A stretch of 64,000 bases of DNA, taken from contig CM043944.1 of NCBI GenBank assembly GCA_014529385.2, positions 177,187,740 to 177,251,739 of the forward strand, given 5' to 3'. The notes beneath the pieces were generated by a model that was not told the origin of the DNA, did not search any database, and saw only the letters and a program-made list of their open reading frames with translations. The position numbers and the translations under genes were made by a program. The stretch comes from Adiantum capillus-veneris (lineage: Eukaryota; Streptophyta; Polypodiopsida; Polypodiales; Pteridaceae). Positions 32,272 through 43,467 of the stretch are shown here, one piece after another; the first letter of the stretch is position 1, and each line of letters starts with the position of its first letter.

Positions 32272-33252
32272 AACTTTTCACTTCCCAATCCCTAGAAACT
32301 TCAATGGAGCTCAACTTTAGATAAGGACAAACACATGCACATCAAATGAGTTTTCATAGTTGATCATCGGAATGACAATAGGCAAAGGACATTCCAGGAT
32401 CTCTCTCAATCTTCTTGGCCCAAACATAAAGACTATGCGCTGCTGGAAAAAGATCTTCCTGGACACATGAACATTAATCTGAATTCTTTGCGTTAAATGA
32501 AAAGGAGTGAACTGAGGGCCATTTTGATCATCCATTAAAGCCAACCATGAAGCTCCCAAGAAGGCACACCTGACTCAACCTCTGATTTTGCCAAAATTTC
32601 AGCAGCATAACAGCATAAATGGCTCAAAATACCAAAAAACCAGCCATCATAACTTGGGAAAATTTCGACAGAGTTTCCCCAGAAGTAGAGCAATGAGAAC
32701 CCAAAATATAGACTGTATCTGTACGCATAAACTGCCAACAATAGAACCCGAGCATCAAGTAGTACTCACTAGTACATAGCCTATGGCGAGGTCACAAAAA
32801 GGGTGCTCCAGCTACCTGTATCACCGAAAGGATCTCCACATTTGAGAATCCCCCAGCTCAATAAAAACCTCACGCTATCGACCCTCACACGAAAGCTAAT
32901 GCAAATCGCGTATAGTCAAGTCTCAGAAATGACTATCTTCCAGACCAAGTCTCAGAAATGGCTGTGACTGCCAAATAAAACCATATATGGCTCCACAAAG
33001 GCGTACAATGGCAGTTTCCACAAGTAACGTACAATCCAACAGACAATGCGCTCAAATAGGCGCCAAGTGATGCATTCCCACAACAACTGCAAGTGACATC
33101 ACTGTACTCCAGCTACCTGGACCTGTGTGAATCACCTGTACCTGTCCCTGTCCCTGTTCCTGTAACCTGTAACCTGTAACCTGCAACCTGTAATCCCGAA
33201 GCTCGAAGCAGAAGGTACTCGAAGAAGATCCTCCGTGGGGGCGCCAAAAGAA
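32272..33252 (-). other. 5' leader of Tat-like element
   Basis: About 980 bp between the 5' LTR and the polyprotein start, without a sizeable ORF. Short AACCTGT-like and CCTGTCC-like repeats lie near 33115-33195. Confidence 0.6.
33228..33246 (-). other. Primer-binding site of Tat-like element
   Basis: The minus strand reads TGGCGCCCCCACGGAGGAT, six bases after the 5' LTR end. The first seven bases match the tRNA-Asp type TGGCGCC used by many Gypsy elements; the rest differs, so the priming tRNA is uncertain. Confidence 0.65.
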
Positions 33253-34399
33253 TGTGAGCGGGATGAAAACACACACAGCGCCTCTATAACGACCCGACAC
33301 ACACTCTTGGGAAGATACACACACACACTATGGGGCACCACTCGGCTTACACAACACACCTGGCCGAGACAGGGAACACACCTCTGGAGTGAGAGGAGAG
33401 AGATTATCCACTTGCCCACTCCACACAGACACACAGACACACACACACACACACACAAAAAACTCAGCTCAAAAGAGGAGAATTTCTGATGTTTAGATAC
33501 AAATGAGCTTGGGCCAACACCAATGGGGCAAACAGCTCACACAATATGGGTAAAAGATACCAGATACAATCACAAACTAGAGCGGAAACTTCGCTCATAG
33601 GAGAAACTTACACAGAAAAACAGCAGGAAAAGAGTGAGGAATTTGGAAAAATGGATAGCGCCATCGCGTCCGGAACGGCCCAAAACCCCAGTCTACAATG
33701 TCAAAGTGCTCAAATCCGACCTCGGATGAGCAGTTTACGGCCAAAACAGGCTCCAAAAACACCAAAAACACACCTGCGGCTGTTCCTCCCCTCTTCTCCC
33801 CGTTTTTTCTGGTCTTCTCTCAGTTTTTTCAGTTCCCACACTTAGCTTTATTAGTTGGGCACCCTTGGCCTTTTAGATGACCTCAAACGGACCCCGAACA
33901 GGCCAAAAACTGACCTCGCAGTGCATAGTTGTCACCTTTTTGCATCATTCGCACACCTGGCACTCAGCTTTTTTTCCAATAATGCATCTCGCCACCACGT
34001 GAAGTGGCCCCAAAAAGTGGTCCTAATGATGACCTTTCTGCGTAACTCTCACAAGAAAACACCCACGTTGTATCTGTCCTCATCTGCGTGCAAATATTGA
34101 CCTCGTTCGCCCTCCTGACGCCACTAGATGCCATCTGACGCACCTGCTGACCTCATGTCGTCGGCCCGCGGATAGCTTCCTCGAGAAGTTTTACGCGCTA
34201 CCAACTCCTCCTTATTGTAGAAAAACACAATGGTAACAGTAACGATGAAAATCGATGCACTATGTACATGGTGTCCTACCTGTACACATGTGGGCCCCAC
34301 GTAACCACCTGGCTCTGGAAAATGGGCAATACTTTATTTGATGCACCATGCATGGGTATGTACATATGCGCAATCCCTTGCTCCAAAAAACTCCTGACA
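33253..34399 (-). repeat. 5' LTR of Tat-like element
   Basis: 1147 bp, the partner of 25692-26837. Differences seen are single substitutions near 33361, 33656 and 33789, a one-T indel near 33806, and two adjacent changes near 34284. Confidence 0.95.
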
Positions 34400-34658
34400 C
34401 CGTTTGGAGGTGTTCAATTCAGCCAAGCTTGCCTCGAGCTGCCACAACAACCACAAAGTTTGACCGTGTCCTCACAGGGTTTTTGGGGTTGTAGTCTTCT
34501 CTTTGGTTGTCATATCGTCCACGATGGGGCTAGGCTGGCTTACAGCATAGGAGCACTAGCTATAGTGTATCAATGTGTAGACCAATGATGGAACTATGGA
34601 GAGGCGAATGATGGAACGATGGAGAGGAGGGTGCTCGCTAGGGCAAGAGAGAGAGAGT
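34400..34658. other. Spacer between Tat-like element and CACTA element
   Basis: About 260 bp, the right half of the Tat target region. An ATGATGGAACTATGGAGAGG-like sequence is repeated near 34585-34625. The last three bases, AGT, form the CACTA target duplication. Confidence 0.6.
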
Positions 34659-34868
34659 CACTATGACATTTGGAGCACATTACCGCTCAGATAGACGCAC
34701 AAAAACAAAGTAAAAGTCGAAGGCAAAAAATCTCGGGAGCGGTAATGCGGGAGTCAATAGGCGCGGTAATGGTCTTTCAGCAATTGTCGCGGTAATACTC
34801 CCGGCTAAATTTCCGCATTTATATCCGCTGACTTTACCGCAATTATTACCGTGAAGATTACCGCAATC
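34659..34868 (+). repeat. CACTA left terminal and subterminal repeats
   Basis: The CACTATG terminus is followed by about eight copies of ATTACCGC or GCGGTAAT in both orientations (first at 34679-34686, last near 34858-34866). In CACTA elements such subterminal motifs are binding sites for the TnpA protein. Confidence 0.85.
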
Positions 34869-34892
34869 GAGAGTATTTAAAAACAAAAGCAG

Positions 34893-34930
34893 ATGACCAT
34901 TTGGATGGTAGGACCCATCCAAATGGTCAT
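34893..34930. repeat. Perfect 16-bp inverted repeat (hairpin)
   Basis: Arms ATGACCATTTGGATGG (34893-34908) and its exact complement (34915-34930) are separated by the six bases TAGGAC. It lies just inside the left subterminal motif cluster. Confidence 0.9.
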
Positions 34931-34955
34931 TTGCCTTTTTTTTCCTATACATTTA

Positions 34956-35245
34956 ATAAATAAAAAACAACAATTTCATTGCACCAAAACTTTGGACCAA
35001 AATCAAATGTTTAATTATATTGGAGAAACTGTTCAAAAACAACAATTTCATTGCACCAACCAAATTCAAATGTTTAATTATATTGGAGAAACTGTTCATT
35101 ACAAAATTGCCCAAATAGGCGATGCATGGCGGCTATACAACTGTGGCCAAAAGAACAATTGGGCCAAAATCAAGTGTTTAATTATATTGAATATTACAAA
35201 ATTGCCCAAATAGGCGATACATGGGGGCTATACAACTATGGCGAA
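34956..35245. repeat. Short direct tandem repeats in CACTA left arm
   Basis: A unit containing AACAACAATTTCATTGCACC and GTTTAATTATATTGGAGAAA occurs twice about 66 bp apart. A second unit containing ACAAAATTGCCCAAATAGGC and GGCTATACAACT occurs twice (near 35101 and 35195). Confidence 0.85.
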
Positions 35246-36420
35246 AAGAAGACGCGCGCGCGGGCCCAAAAACACTTGGAGGATTGAGCTATTCGGATCC
35301 TGGGACCTCCCGAGGGACTCCTTGACTGTGGAAAAGAAAAAAACAACAAAACCTTTAATTAATACAAATGGATACATAAAGCTGCATGCAATGATTTTTT
35401 TAAAAAAGTTCACACTTACAGGCTCTAGTGTACGACATGCATTTTCAAATTCTTCGCAATTGATTTTGTTGTTTTCATACAGCCAGCACCATGCCTGATA
35501 TTCGGAGTGGCTCTCTCTGTATCTCTGGATCTCTCGGCTTGGACGGGTCATAGTAATATTTTGCTGTATATCAATTAAAAAATATCACAAACCTAACCTT
35601 ATTACCACAAATTAAATCAATTCAAATGAAAATCCGCACACTCACAAATTTATCTTTCCATGCTGCTTGTCCGCCCGAGCCGTAATGCGTGGGCGTTTGC
35701 TGCACCCTCGCCTCCACCTGCCGAGTGTGCACCCTAGCACCTGTCGCTCTCGTCCTCCAGCTCGCCCTGGGCTTTCTCCCACTCCTCGTCGTGAACATTT
35801 CCAGGGTGATAGTTGTGACCCTCAGATTCAAATGTTTGCTTTGCCGCCCTCCGCACACAGGACTTCTTATTTTTCAAAAAATTCTTGATGTATTCCTCGA
35901 GCCACTGCCTGGAGAACTCTTCCACTTGTGGATTCGGGAACCGCATGAGCAATGTCGTGTGAATGTACGTCACATCGGTTGGGTCCTGATCTTTGAAAGA
36001 TTTAAAACAATCTTGGTATGTCGAGTGGATCAGCTGGTTAAGGTGCCCTCCAAATGTCCTCCCCAAAGAGGAACCTAGATCCACCTCCCCCCCACGATGT
36101 ATATAATAGTAGTAGCCACGAGCGTCCGGGGCGGGAGCATCACGGTCCTCATTCTCATGTGGAGCTCCAAGGGGTGAGCGAGGAGGTCGGGGTGTAAGAG
36201 GAGGTGAATCTGTAGCACTTCCCCCTCCACCACCAAAGCAGCACGAGCCACTACCTCGACGAGAGCGTGAGCCACCACTATGAGAAGAGCGCTGGCCACC
36301 CGAAGAGCGCTGGCCCGAGCCCGAACCGTTGGGTGGTGTAGGCAACGGATAACTCGACGGTGCGGGCGTGGATCGCTGCGAATGTAAGGTGGAGGTATGT
36401 TTTGGTATATTGTTAATGCT
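35228..36420 (-). CDS. TnpA-like accessory protein of the CACTA element (gene model approximate)
   Basis: The minus-strand main exon (from about 36420 to 35734) encodes a low-complexity Ser/Gly/Arg/Pro-rich N-terminal half, then YYYYIHRGGEVDLG and a helical C-terminal part (HLNQLIHSTYQDCFKSF, EEFSRQWLEEYIKNFLKNKK, VRRAAKQTF). A likely downstream exon is 35420-35563 (acceptor TATACAG, donor GTAAGT), encoding TRPSREIQRYRESHSEYQAW, and a last exon ends at about 35228-35325. Position, orientation relative to TNP2 and composition fit TnpA/Transposase_24-type DNA-binding proteins of En/Spm elements, but I cannot confirm the family. The annotated frame could start as high as 36615, though that part is translated repeat array. 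Confidence 0.5.
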
Positions 36421-36439
36421 AATGGAGGTACGTTTTGGT

Positions 36440-38060
36440 ATACTAATGCATGCCCAAGCACACACTAATGCAAGCGTTAGTGTGTGCTTGTAACGCATGC
36501 ACACACTAATGCTTGCATTAGTGTGTGCTTGTGCACTAATTAGTGTGTGAAAACACACCAATGCATGCACACACACCCAATTAGGGTGTGTGTGCATGCA
36601 TTGGTGTGTTTTCACACACTAATTAGTGCACAAGCACACACTAATGCAAGAATTAGTGTGTACAATGTTTTCACACACCAATGCTCACAATAATAGTGTG
36701 TGAAAACACACTAATTAGTGCACAAGTACACACTAATGCTTGCATTAGTGTGTGCTAGAGAGGTATGCACACACTAATGCATTAGTGTGTGCTTGGGCAC
36801 AAATTAGTGTGTGGAAACACACTAATGCATGCACACTAATGCTTGCATTAGTGTGTGTGTGTATAATACATGCATTGTGCCTAAAATAGTGTGTTTTCAC
36901 ACACTAATTAGTGCACAAGCACACACTAACGCAAGCATTAGTGTGTGCTAGCACGGTATGCACACACTAACGCTTGCATTAGTGTGTGCTTGGGCACAAG
37001 TTAGTGTGTGGGCACACACTAATGCATGCACACACTAATGCAAGCATTAGTGTGTGTGATTGTGCGTAAAATAGTGTGTTTTCACACACTAATTAGTGCA
37101 CAAGAACACACTAATGCTTGCATTAGTGTGTGCTAGAGAGGTATGCACACACTAACGCTTGCATTAGTGTGTGCTTGGGCACAAATTAGTGTGTGGAAAC
37201 ACACTAATGCTTGCATTAGTGTGTGATTGTGCACTAATTAGTGTGTTTGCACACACTAATTTGTGCACAATCACACACTAATGTATGCATTAGTGTGTGT
37301 GTGTGTATAATACATGCATTGTGCCTAAAATAGTGTGTTTTCACACACTAATTAGTGCACAAGCACACACTAATGCAAGCGTTAGTGTGTGCTAGAGAGA
37401 TATGCACACACTAACGCTTGCATTAGTGTGTGCTTGGGCACAAATTAGTGTGTGGAAACACACTAATGCATGCACACACTAATTAGTGCACAATTAGTGC
37501 AAATACACTAATTAGTGCACAATCACACACTAATGCAAGCATTAGTGTGTGTGTGTATAATGCATGCACACACTAATACGGGCATTAGTGTGTAAAAACT
37601 AACTAGTGTGGCATTAGTGTGTAATTTGTGCACAAAATAAACCCTAAAAACTAACTAGTGCGGCATTAGTGTGTAATTTGTGCACAAAATAGTTTGTAAA
37701 AACTAACTAATGCATGCACACACTAATGCATGCACACACTAATGCTTGCATTAGTGTGTGCTTGTGCATCCATTAGTGTGTTTACACACTAATTCATGCA
37801 CAAGCACACCCTAATGCAAGCATTAGTGTGTGCTTGTAACGCATGCACGTACTAATGCGGGAATTAGTGTGTGATTGTGCACAAAATTGTGTGTTTTCAG
37901 ACACTATTTTGTGCACAATCACACATTAATGCAAGCATTAGTGTGTATATAGTGCATGCACGCACTAATGTGGGCATTAGTGTGTGATTGTGCACAAAAT
38001 TTTGTGTGTGTGTGCGTGTGTGTACAATGTGTGTGTGCATGTTAGCATTAGTGTGTGATT
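36440..38060. repeat. Palindromic CACACTAATG array between the two CACTA genes
   Basis: About 1.6 kb made of CACACTAATGC and its complement GCATTAGTGTG arranged as nested palindromes, with linkers such as TTGTGCACTAATTAGTG, ACACACTAATTAGTGCAC, TGTGTGAAAACACACTA and TGCATGCA. Larger units recur, for instance a block starting TAGTGTGTTTTCACACACTA at about 36890, 37070 and 37332. It would fold into long hairpins on either strand. Small frames here are artefacts. Confidence 0.9.
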
Positions 38061-38133
38061 GTGCACAAAATTGTGTGTGTGTGCGCGTGTGTGTACAATG
38101 TGTGTGTGCATGTTAGTGCATGTGTGTGTATGC

Positions 38134-38182
<49 letters not shown>

Positions 38183-38260
38183 AATGTGTATGCATTATGT
38201 GTGTGTACATGTGTGTGTGTGCATGTGTAGAAGAACGAGAAGAAAGAGAGAGAGTTTGAG
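38061..38260. repeat. (TG)n-rich microsatellite
   Basis: A long TG run at about 38136-38180 within TG/GTGTGCATG-rich DNA continues the right side of the palindromic array. Confidence 0.9.
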
Positions 38261-38454
38261 CACTTACATTCGTGACCTCGGTCTCTTGGAAATGGTGGGG
38301 ATGGAGATGAAGAGGGAGAAGGAGAGGGAGCTTGGAAATGGAGATGGAGAGGGAGAAGGAGAGGTAGCTTGGGGATGGAGAGGGAAACAGTCCCGCGCAG
38401 AAGAGGAGGTCGATTTTGAAATTTGGGCATTCAATTTGGCGGGGGCACGCAGGT

Positions 38455-38560
38455 GCCCCCTTTATATAAAAAAATCTGCTTGAAATTTTACCACGGTTAT
38501 TACCGCGGTTATTACCGCGCAGATTACCACAATTATTACCGCACTTACTACCGCGAAAAT
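38455..38560 (+). promoter_or_regulatory. Candidate tnpD promoter: TATA box plus ATTACCGC cluster
   Basis: TTTATATAAA (about 38460-38470) is followed by a dense group of TTATTACCGCGG, ATTACCGC and TTACTACCGCG motifs (38488-38556), the same motif as in both CACTA ends. It lies about 0.4 kb before the first transposase exon. By analogy with TnpA control of En/Spm promoters this may be a regulatory site. Confidence 0.4.
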
Positions 38561-40904
38561 CTATGACAGGACATTAAGGTTACTCCGACTGACTGCATGA
38601 CCTGTTGTACCCACTACCTCTATCTTTAATAAGTGTCAGTCATGTCAGTACAAACATTCTTGATTTTTCTTATTCTTATTGAATTTTTTCTTATTTAGTG
38701 TGTGGTCGTGTGTGCAGGACGATTGGGATGACGTGGGTCCGCCGGTTGGCGCGGAACGAACTCGATGGTTGAGCGAGCGATAACCATGTCCATGTACGCG
38801 ATGTAAGCGTGTAATTTCATGGCTTTGACGTATATGCTTGGCTCACGTGGATGATTATGGGCTATGGGAAGATCCGAGAAAACGCGCTCGAACGGAAACT
38901 AGCGATCCGAGGGTTTTGGCATCCATTGATGTCGCTCCCCATTGGAGTGTGATCGGGGGCGGAGGAGGGAGAAGGACGGAAGAGCGATTGCGCCAGGAAG
39001 CAGTCATGGGAGGGGGTCACACCCGCCATCCGATGTGGGTGGGTCCACACGAGCGCATGTGCATCCTACATCCACCACATATGGGGATCTCCCCACCACC
39101 CCGCCCCACATGGAGGTGGAGGAAGATCATTTGCACAATATGGTTCAGGATCTTCTTGCACGTGAGGCGGCAAATGAGTGTGAGCCTGAGTGTACATGTG
39201 AAGAAGCCGCCCAAAAAACCAAAGATTCATTGCTAGAGGCAGCACACAATGCTCTTTACGAGGGATGCTCCTACTCCATATTATGAGCGTCTCTTGAGAT
39301 CTTGAATATTCAAGAAATGTTTGAATGGAGCAATGCAAGGGTCGATGCACTATTGAGGTACGTTTAAGTGTAATAAGTGTTAGTTGTGAGTTTTTTTCGT
39401 GGTTATATGCAATAACGAGTGTTCTTTAATTATATGTCATAGGCTATTAGGCAAGATGATGCCTAAAGGCAATCATCTTCCAGAAAATCGAAGGAAGGCA
39501 CGACAGATGGTGACAGGGCTTGGGATGGACTATGATCGCATACATGCATGTGTCAATGATTGCGTGCTATTCCGCAATCAACATGCAGGCCTTGATGCTT
39601 GCCCCGAGTGTGGAGAATCAAGGTACAAAGAGGGAATGCAAGGAACCACAATACCTCGCAAGGTTCTTCGTCATTTCCCCCTCATTCCCCGCATCAAGCA
39701 CATGTTCATCACCAAAGGAACAAGCGAGCTTCTTACATGGCATATGACAAATTGCTCCACCGATGGGGTTATGAGAGTGACGGCTGACTCGCCGGCATGG
39801 AAACACATTGAGCAGACATGGCCGGAGTTTAGAGAAGAGCCTCGTCACTTGAGGCTTGGTCTGGCTAGTGATGGGGTAAACCCATTTGGGCATTGGTCTA
39901 CCTCATGGAGTACTTGGCCAGTGGTTGTTGTGAACTACAACATTCCACCATGGGAGTCAACTAAGAAGGGGAACATTTTGCTCTCTCTTCTAGTCCCAGG
40001 AAAACACAAGGTGAAGAACATGGATGTATATTTAGCACCTTTGATTAAAGAGCTTCAAGAGCTATGGAATGGCATAGATGTTTTTGATGTATCAAGACCA
40101 CTTCGTGATCGGCGCACAATGATCAAGTGCATTCTCATGTGGACCATGCATGATTACTCCGGGCTTGGAGAGATTTCTGGTAAGCTTATACTTTGTGACG
40201 CTCTTTAATGTCTTTGCATTGGTCACTTATATGCGGTTATGTCTTTTGTTTTTGTAGGACTATCGACATCTGGACATGGGGCATGCCCAACTTGTGGACC
40301 CTCACTCGTGACAGAGAGACCCACTCTACTTGGTAAGGTGATCTACCCTAATAACCATCGCTTCTTGCCGCCCACACATCCATCTTATGCTCCACCGTGC
40401 AATGGGATGGAGCCACTCCATTGGACCATGGCCGATTGGGCAAGACATTGGAACGAGCATCACAGCACATTGCCTCCTCCCAATGATCCACCTAGGGGTA
40501 TGTCTAGGTACTCTATTTTCTTATCACTACCCTATTGGGCTTCATTAAAAATCCAACACCTATTGGATCCAATGCATGTGTTCAAAAATGTTGGCCAAGC
40601 TATATGGGATCACATAGTAAGCAAGAAAGATTCATTGGGGGCTAGAGAGGACATGAGGTCCATAAGGAGGCTCCCTCCTTCGGCCACACCTCGCATGGGG
40701 CCTTGGGGGAAGATGGTTCTTCCAAAGGCACCTTGGATTCTATCAAGGGTGGATCAAGAGCAGATGAAACAAGTCATTGCATCCATCCGTACTCCAACAG
40801 ATTATATGCATTCGCTCAAGGGTGCCTTCACTAAAACTAAGAAAGGAGGATCCACACAATTGTATGGGCTCAAATCCCATTATTGGCACAAGATTCTTCA
40901 GGTA

Positions 40905-40906
<2 letters not shown>

Positions 40907-40943
<37 letters not shown>
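40907..40943. repeat. (GT)n microsatellite at intron start
   Basis: The GT run begins four bases into the intron after the donor GTAATG at 40902. Confidence 0.9.
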
Positions 40944-40944
<1 letters not shown>

Positions 40945-41970
40945 TTTAGGGTTCTGGATACTAAAAAGTCTTTTTGTTTGTGCAATAGTTTGTGCTTCCA
41001 ATTAGCATTAGTGGATTTGCGGACACGAAGGTAAAGACTGCAATATTCAAGGTGGGAGAGGTTGTCAGGTATAGAACATTTGATCCTCCCTCCTAAACTT
41101 TACTTTGAAGACTAACTTTACTATGAAGATTATGAAGGCTTTTCTGGTTATAGGTTTGTGAGTTCCAAAGAAATCGAAGTTTCAGCCATTCCAACAGCTC
41201 GACTTCTAGCGATTGAAGCAACTTGTGCTATTGAGGATGCATTCCCACGTTCTATCCTTGTTAGCCAAGTTCACATATTGCTCCATCTTGTTGAGGAGAT
41301 AGCCATTTGTGGTGTGGTTCACTCAAGGTGGATGTTCTTTCTTGAGAGGTTCCTAAAGACCTTGAAAGACTTTGTAAGGCTATGATCACAACCAGAGGTA
41401 TTCATTGATCTTAAGAGTTAAACCTTATTAGGATTCGATTGTATTCACAACGCTTTTTATTAGTTACTTTAATCACTAATTGTTTCATGTACATGTGTTC
41501 AGGCAAGCATGGCAGAGGGTTGGATTGTACAAGAGGCTTTTGTGTATGTCTCTCAATATCTTTTCACAATAGACCCATCATTGCCTCATTTAAAGACGGA
41601 GGAAGAGGATCCAAAAAAACACGCAAACATTCCAAGTGGGAAAGGTTCTCTCTTGATTTTGGATAGGGAATTTCAAGCCATAGTCAACAACCATTGTCTA
41701 CTCAATGCTCCCATCATAGGCAAATGGGTGGATATGTATGTGGAGGTGCGTACAACGAGAGAAAGGGAGAGGGAAGCATGGAAGAGGTCGCATGGCAATA
41801 GGCGAGCACCTCCCTTTCCTAAAGAGCTTGCCAAATACCCTGATCTAATTCCAGCTGGTTGGATACACAATGCCATGACCAAGGCCAAGGCACAAAGAGA
41901 ACAAATAAGCCCTAAAGAATGGAAGTATGCCCGAGGATGTCTACCAAGGGAAATATACTCAATGTGTTTA

Positions 41971-42005
41971 GTGTGTGTGTGTGTGTGGGTGTGTATATGT
42001 GTGTC

Positions 42006-42064
<59 letters not shown>
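41971..42064. repeat. (GT)n and (CT)n microsatellite within intron
   Basis: A GT run followed by about 28 CT units, located between the sixth and seventh transposase exons and ending just before a TTTTTGCAG acceptor. Confidence 0.9.
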
Positions 42065-42067
<3 letters not shown>

Positions 42068-42896
42068 TATCTTGATTGGTTTTTGCAGGCCTTCACATTC
42101 AACTCTATGTGGTCTGAAGGACGTCATTTTCGAACTCTCAAGATAGATGAGCGTCGAACCACTCACGATAGTGGAGTTATGGGCAACTTCAACACGACAA
42201 CACAAGAGGTGAGGGAATATGGAACAATAGAGAGGTTAATCAAAGTGGACTTCAGAACATTTCACAAATATCTCTTTGACTGTCGATGGTTTGCGGGTGA
42301 GGTTAAGAGACATGAGAATGGACTCTATATGGTAGACTCCGGGCAATTTCATCGCGGGAAGACCGACAACATGGTGCAACCTAGTAGTTGTGAGCGGGTA
42401 AAGTCCATGTGCAACTCACTAAAACATTATATGATACATACAAAACTACATTCATGTTGGTGTTTGCTCTATGACCTACATGTGTTTTATGTGCCTTGTA
42501 TGTATTGAAGACGACTATGGTATGTTATTCCAGTCACACCACGGAGCAGATCTATCTTTGCAGATACAAACATACAGACTTTGACAGATCCCATCATACC
42601 ATCTCAAGAAGATGCCAATGACGATGATGCAGTTGAGTTCGAGGAGAACCAACCATTCCCAATAACCAACCATAGTGAGGAGGAGGACGAGGATGGAGAG
42701 GATGATGATGATTCAATAGGAGAGGCTATAGAGGATGAATCAATAGATTTATTTGTTGATTTAGCTACCATGGGGTTGGACATGGATGTAAGCACTTGTA
42801 GAGATCTCTTCGAGGATGAAAATTAATAAATATCTTTTGGTTTGACTTCTTTCTCTACTTATGCCGTACAAAAGGGCTATTTGTCTATGAACGCAA

Positions 42897-43321
42897 GACA
42901 ATACAATTTTGATCATCGTTCGCTTTCCATTTCCATATGAATACATAGTTGACATATGATTTTGAGGTGGAAACAAAATATTTTTGTTTATAGAATCTCA
43001 TGGAGTACAAATGAGTAGAATAGGAGAATCATACCAATAGATGAGCAAGCAAACCCCAATGAGAATAGGATTTCTTACACTCCGTGCAAAAAGGGGGTGA
43101 CAATACAATTTTGATCATCGTTCGCTTGCCATTTTAATATGAATGCATAGTTGACATAATATTTTGAAGTGGAAACAAAATATTTTTTGATATAGAATCT
43201 CAGGGAGTACAAATGAGTAGAGTAGGAGAATCATACCAATAGATGAGGCAAGCAAAGAGAAGAGAGGTACTAAAAATCCCTGTGAGAATGGGATTGCTTA
43301 CACTCCATGCAAAAAGGGGGT
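42897..43321. repeat. Tandem duplication, about 202-223 bp units
   Basis: Two diverged copies begin GACAATACAATTTTGATCAT (42897 and 43099) and end TGCAAAAAGGGGGT. They lie in the 3' arm between the transposase stop and the right subterminal motifs. The second copy carries a short extra GA-rich insert. Confidence 0.9.
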
Positions 43322-43405
43322 ACCAATTTATGAAAAGTAACAAAATAGAATAGGATTTACAGAAAGGGAAAAGTGGGAGAGGAATGGGTTACTTGGATTC
43401 TTTTC

Positions 43406-43467
43406 CGGGTGCGGTAATCTGTGCGTTTATTTGTGCGGTAATATGTGCGGTAATGCTTGCGGTAAAT
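43406..43467 (+). repeat. CACTA right subterminal motifs, left of nested insertion
   Basis: Four TGCGGTAA-like units precede the insertion point. The last five bases, TAAAT (43463-43467), are the target duplicated by the nested LTR element. Confidence 0.8.

Larger units (their letters stand above)
25692..34399 (-). mobile_element. Young, complete Ty3/Gypsy element, Tat-like, minus strand
   Basis: 8.7 kb bounded by near-identical LTRs (25692-26837 and 33253-34399; I count five substitutions and one 1-base indel by eye), ending TGTGAGCGGG/CTCCTGACA on the plus strand. CCGT flanks both sides (25688-25691 and 34400-34403), a 4-bp target duplication. Internally it has a primer site beginning TGGCGCC, one uninterrupted gag-pol ORF and a purine-rich tract before the 3' LTR. 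The archaeal-type second RNase H between the first RNase H and integrase is characteristic of the Tat lineage. High LTR identity and an intact ORF imply recent insertion. Confidence 0.95.
38942..42826 (+). pseudogene. TNP2-type CACTA transposase (TnpD), multi-exon, two nonsense changes
   Basis: Exons inferred from splice sites and family order: up to 39357; 39443-40179; 40258-40901; 40989-41068; 41154-41397; 41503 to about 41950; 42089-42397; about 42511-42826. Reading phases join correctly at the first five junctions. Exon 2 is classic TNP2: YDRIHACVNDCVLFR, LDACPECGESRYK, LRLGLASDGVNPFG (catalytic Asp) and DVYLAPLIKELQELW. The exon at 41154 and the next form DUF4218 (HILLHLVEEIAICGVVHSRW, then ASMAEGWIVQEA), and the exon at 42089 forms DUF4216 (GTIERLIKVDF, FDCRWF, ENGLYMVD). 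The C-terminus is acidic. TGA stops at 39284 and 41383 lie where Arg (CGA) would fit. Microsatellites fill the introns at 40902 and about 41960. The N-terminal start is uncertain because a frame change lies near 39080. Confidence 0.88.

Noticed and set aside
27055-32295. Plus-strand ORFs across the Tat element
   Set aside because: They are shadows of the 1801-codon minus-strand gag-pol.
25692-34399. Large segmental duplication of host DNA (25.7-26.8 and 33.25-34.4 kb)
   Set aside because: The copies have TG...CA ends, a CCGT target duplication and a gag-pol between them, so they are LTRs.
35734-36615. Start of the TnpA-like gene at 36615
   Set aside because: The first 60 or so codons lie in the palindromic repeat array and encode repeat-derived sequence; a start near or below 36420 is more plausible.
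36440-38250. Possible CRISPR-like array or satellite in the CACACTAATG region
   Set aside because: There are no regular direct repeats with unique spacers; the units are palindromic, variably spaced and inside a plant transposon.
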